Source of the DNA: Alteriqipengyuania_B sp035481675
Lineage (GTDB): Bacteria > Pseudomonadota > Alphaproteobacteria > Sphingomonadales > Sphingomonadaceae
Assembly (NCBI RefSeq): GCF_035481675.1
Contig: NZ_JAYJJW010000001.1
Location: forward strand, 372,001 to 436,000
Reading direction: 5' to 3'
DNA: 64,000 nucleotides
A program made the translations under genes and the position numbers. The first letter of the stretch is position 1. Each line of letters starts with the position of its first letter. The notes under the pieces were generated by a model. It saw nothing but the letters and a program-made list of their open reading frames with translations, did not search any database and had not been told where the DNA came from. This document shows, one piece after another, positions 61,376 through 64,000 of this stretch.

Positions 61376-61690
61376 GTGAACATCAAACGCGCATCGAAAC
61401 CCCGGCGGGACAAGCGGATCGGCAGCGGCCTTGCGCTGGCCTATCTGCTCGGGCTGGGTGGGCTTGCGCTGGCGGGGCCTTCGGGCCTGCTCGCCTGGAA
61501 CGAGAACGGTGCTCTGTTTGAAAAGCGGCAGGCGGAAATCGAGGAGTTGACCGCCACGCGTGACGAGCTGGCCAACCGTGTCGCCCTGCTCGACCCGCGC
61601 AAGGCGGATCCCGATCTCACCAGCGAATTGCTGCGCCGCAATCTCAACGTGGTCCATCCCGACGAGATCGTGGTCGAACTCGACCAGTAA
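61376..61690 (+). CDS. ftsB: Septum formation initiator FtsB/DivIC family protein
   Basis: FtsB joins FtsL and FtsQ in the divisome. The 104-residue protein has a basic N-terminus, one membrane helix (about residues 18-40) and a coiled coil (about 45-75, with KRQAEIEELTATRDELANRV). It ends DPDLTSELLRRNLNVVHPDEIVV, a block typical of alphaproteobacterial members encoded just before pdhA. The start is GTG 61376. Confidence 0.9.
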   Translation: MNIKRASKPRRDKRIGSGLALAYLLGLGGLALAGPSGLLAWNENGALFEKRQAEIEELTATRDELANRVALLDPRKADPDLTSELLRRNLNVVHPDEIVVELDQ

Positions 61691-61825
61691 CCCACTGCAG
61701 CATATGCATTCGAATGTGCGGCCAGACCGGCGTTGCCCTTGTGGCGATGATCGGCCATAGCGCCCATCCGTATTCATGCCGTGCGACGTTACGGCATCGC
61801 AGCAATTGGCAGAAAGGATCGCGGC

Positions 61826-62920
61826 TTGGCAAAGGCTCCGGCGAAATCGAGCAAGCAGGCGAAGGGCAAGGACGCTCCCGCCGCACAATCCGGTGACGAC
61901 AATTTCTCGCTGAGCGACCTGCAGGACGCATTCGAGAAGGCCAAGCGCTACGACGCGAGCGAGGAGGAGCTCCTCAAGTTCTACGAACAGATGCTGCTGA
62001 TCCGCCGGTTCGAGGAACGCGCCGGCCAGCTTTACGGTCTCGGCCTGATCGGCGGTTTCTGCCATCTCTACATCGGCCAGGAAGCGGTCGCCATCGGCCT
62101 GCAGTCCGCGCTCGACGGTGACAGGGACAGCGTCATCACCGGCTACCGCGATCACGGCCACATGCTGGCTTACGGCATCGATCCCAACGTCATCATGGCG
62201 GAGCTGACCGGGCGCCAGGCCGGCATTTCAAAGGGCAAGGGCGGGTCGATGCACATGTTCTCGACCGAGCATAAGTTTTACGGCGGCCACGGCATCGTCG
62301 GGGCGCAAGTCTCGCTCGGCGGGGGCCTCGCCTTCGCGCACAAGTACAACGAGGATGGCGGCCTGTGCCTCGCCTATTTCGGCGACGGTGCGGCGAACCA
62401 GGGCCAGGTGTACGAGACGTTCAACATGGCCGCGCTGTGGAACCTGCCGATCGTGTTCGTGATCGAGAACAACCAGTACGCGATGGGCACGGCGGTCAGC
62501 CGCTCTAGCGCGGAAACCGAATTCTATCGTCGCGGCGCCGCCTTCCGCATCCCCGGCATGGACGTGAACGGGATGGACGTGCTCGAAGTGCGCGCCGCTG
62601 CCGAGGTGGCTTTCAAGTACGTGCGCGAAGGCAATGGGCCGGTGCTGATGGAGCTCAACACCTACCGCTATCGTGGCCACTCCATGTCCGACCCGGCGAA
62701 GTACCGCACGCGCGAGGAAGTGCAGGACCAGCGCGACCACCACGATCCGATCGAAGGGCTGAAGAAAGTGCTGCTGGAGAAAGGCAAGTCGGAAGACGAG
62801 CTGAAGGAAATCGACAAGGCGATCCGCGCCCGCGTGTCCGAGGCGGCCGATTTCGCCGAAAGCTCGCCCGAACCCGAAGCGGCCGAACTCTACACCGATG
62901 TGCTGGTGGAGGAGTATTGA
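61826..62920 (+). CDS. pdhA: Pyruvate dehydrogenase E1 component, alpha subunit
   Basis: PdhA with PdhB decarboxylates pyruvate using thiamine diphosphate. The 364-residue protein has the cofactor motif GDGAANQGQVYETFNMAALWNLPIVFVIENN near residue 188 (GDG...NN) and GHSMSDPAKYRTREE with the regulatory-type serines near residue 290. The TTG start at 61826 has AAAGGA at good spacing and gives the Ala/Lys-rich leader usual in alphaproteobacteria. A GTG at 61781 is the alternative. Confidence 0.95.
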   Translation: MAKAPAKSSKQAKGKDAPAAQSGDDNFSLSDLQDAFEKAKRYDASEEELLKFYEQMLLIRRFEERAGQLYGLGLIGGFCHLYIGQEAVAIGLQSALDGDRDSVITGYRDHGHMLAYGIDPNVIMAELTGRQAGISKGKGGSMHMFSTEHKFYGGHGIVGAQVSLGGGLAFAHKYNEDGGLCLAYFGDGAANQGQVYETFNMAALWNLPIVFVIENNQYAMGTAVSRSSAETEFYRRGAAFRIPGMDVNGMDVLEVRAAAEVAFKYVREGNGPVLMELNTYRYRGHSMSDPAKYRTREEVQDQRDHHDPIEGLKKVLLEKGKSEDELKEIDKAIRARVSEAADFAESSPEPEAAELYTDVLVEEY

Positions 62921-62923
62921 GAC

Positions 62924-64000
62924 ATGGCTGTCGAACTGAAAATGCCCGCACTGTCGCCGACGATGGAAGAAGGCACGCTCGCCAAGTGGCTGGTCAAGGA
63001 AGGCGACACGATCGCCCCGGGCGACATCATCGCGGAGATCGAAACCGACAAGGCGACGATGGAATTCGAAGCCATCGATGACGGGGTGATCGAGAAACTG
63101 CTGGTGGACGAGGGCACCGAAGGCGTGGCCGTCGGCACAGTGATCGCCCAGCTGGCGGGCGAGGGCGAGGAGGCTTCCTCACCCTCGCCGGCACCCGCAG
63201 CTTCCGACGAAGTCGTCGACGTGCCAGGCGAAGGCAAGGACGTCGGCCGCGACGAGAGCGAGGCAGAGCTGACCAGGCCTGCCGCGAAGGAGCGTCCGTC
63301 CGATCCCGACATCCCCGCCGGCACCAACATGGCCCGCGTCACCGTGCGCGAAGCGCTGCGCGATGCGATGGCCGAGGAAATGCGCCGCGACGAGCGTGTC
63401 TTCGTGATGGGCGAGGAAGTCGCTCAGTACCAGGGCGCCTACAAGGTCACGCAGGGCCTGCTCGACGAATTCGGGCCGAAGCGGGTGATCGATACGCCGA
63501 TCACCGAATACGGCTTTGCCGGCATCGGCACCGGCGCGGCGATGGGCGGCCTGCGCCCGATCGTGGAGTTCATGACCTTCAACTTCGCCATGCAGGCGAT
63601 CGACCACATCATCAACTCGGCCGCCAAGACCAATTACATGTCCGGTGGCCAGATGCGCTGCCCGGTCGTGTTCCGCGGACCCAACGGCGCGGCGAGCCGG
63701 GTCGGCGCGCAGCACAGCCAGAACTATGGCCCCTGGTACGCCAGCGTGCCCGGACTGATCGTGATCGCGCCCTACGATTCATCGGACGCCAAGGGCCTGC
63801 TCAAGGCCGCGATCCGGTGCGAGGATCCGGTCGTCTTCCTCGAAAACGAACTGGTCTATGGACGCACGTTCGAACTGCCGGAGCTCGACGATCATGTCCT
63901 GCCGATCGGCAAGGCCCGCATCGTGCGCGAGGGCGGCGATGTCACGATCGTCAGCTATTCCATCGGCGTGGGCTTGGCGCTGGAAGCGGCGGAGAAGCTG
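62924..64000 (+). CDS. pdhB: Pyruvate dehydrogenase E1 component, beta subunit, with lipoyl domain (partial)
   Basis: The gene runs off the window end; 359 codons are present. Residues 1-80 are a lipoyl domain with the lipoylation Lys in IETDKATMEF (Lys43). A Ser/Pro/Ala-rich linker follows, then the transketolase-type beta subunit from about residue 135 (MARVTVREALRDAMAEEMRRD, with GFAGIGTGAAMGGLRPIVEFMTFNFAMQAIDHI). A lipoyl-bearing E1 beta is typical of alphaproteobacteria. GGAGGAG precedes the ATG, and pdhA ends three bases earlier. Confidence 0.96.
   Translation, partial: MAVELKMPALSPTMEEGTLAKWLVKEGDTIAPGDIIAEIETDKATMEFEAIDDGVIEKLLVDEGTEGVAVGTVIAQLAGEGEEASSPSPAPAASDEVVDVPGEGKDVGRDESEAELTRPAAKERPSDPDIPAGTNMARVTVREALRDAMAEEMRRDERVFVMGEEVAQYQGAYKVTQGLLDEFGPKRVIDTPITEYGFAGIGTGAAMGGLRPIVEFMTFNFAMQAIDHIINSAAKTNYMSGGQMRCPVVFRGPNGAASRVGAQHSQNYGPWYASVPGLIVIAPYDSSDAKGLLKAAIRCEDPVVFLENELVYGRTFELPELDDHVLPIGKARIVREGGDVTIVSYSIGVGLALEAAEKL

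Overview
The window is GC-rich, densely packed alphaproteobacterial chromosome. Gene content and order point to Sphingomonadales, most likely family Erythrobacteraceae (Erythrobacter/Qipengyuania-like): a full 14-subunit nuo operon running into birA-coaX-rnj-DUF1467, ftsB next to pdhA-pdhB with a lipoyl-bearing E1 beta, gltA beside gltX, comEC facing lexA, trp genes behind a PpiD-type foldase, and an RpoH/ROSE-controlled small heat-shock gene. The taxonomic call is inference from synteny; there is no rRNA here. I see no prophage, insertion sequence or CRISPR array.

Layout. 1-9.3 kb: the tail of an upstream gene, prfB, an exported methyltransferase-like lipoprotein, an NMO-family flavoprotein, a divergent ammonium transporter, a 2-hydroxyacid dehydrogenase, an SH3 periplasmic protein, a thiolase and a coniferyl-aldehyde-type dehydrogenase. 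9.4-28.3 kb: nuoA to nuoN, threaded with nine small non-nuo genes (exported proteins, one lipoprotein, tiny membrane proteins, one AT-rich gene and a tandem pair of paralogues), mostly joined by start/stop overlaps. 28.3-31.8 kb: birA, coaX, rnj and a DUF1467 gene continue the same direction. 31.8-38.3 kb: a large membrane-anchored coiled-coil protein on the minus strand, facing a plus-strand cluster with an Hpt-like protein and a histidine-kinase-like protein that both lack the phospho-histidine, plus two unrecognised genes. 38.3-44.1 kb: gltA, gltX, comEC, and lexA with an alphaproteobacterial SOS box. 44.2-51.8 kb: a minus-strand operon ppiD-trpE-(lipoprotein)-pip-trpG-trpD-trpC. 52-55 kb: tpiA, secG, pyrG. 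55.0-55.4 kb: a gene-free stretch with a series of strong hairpins ending in a terminator, a candidate small RNA. 55.4-57.8 kb: hsp20 with an RpoH-type promoter and a ROSE-like thermometer, grxC, a nitrilase-family gene, a DUF1178 gene and tRNA-Arg(CCT). 57.9-64 kb: an MFS transporter and mscS-like channel, hppD with a palindromic operator candidate, then ftsB, pdhA and the start of pdhB, which runs off the end.

The core is housekeeping: respiration (complex I), central carbon (gltA, tpiA, pdhAB), cofactors (birA, coaX), translation (prfB, gltX, tRNA), tryptophan synthesis, division (ftsB) and stress control (lexA, hsp20, grxC). The less described material is the set of extra genes inside nuo, the histidine-less signalling cluster, the structured RNA candidate after pyrG, and the pore-variant ammonium transporter.
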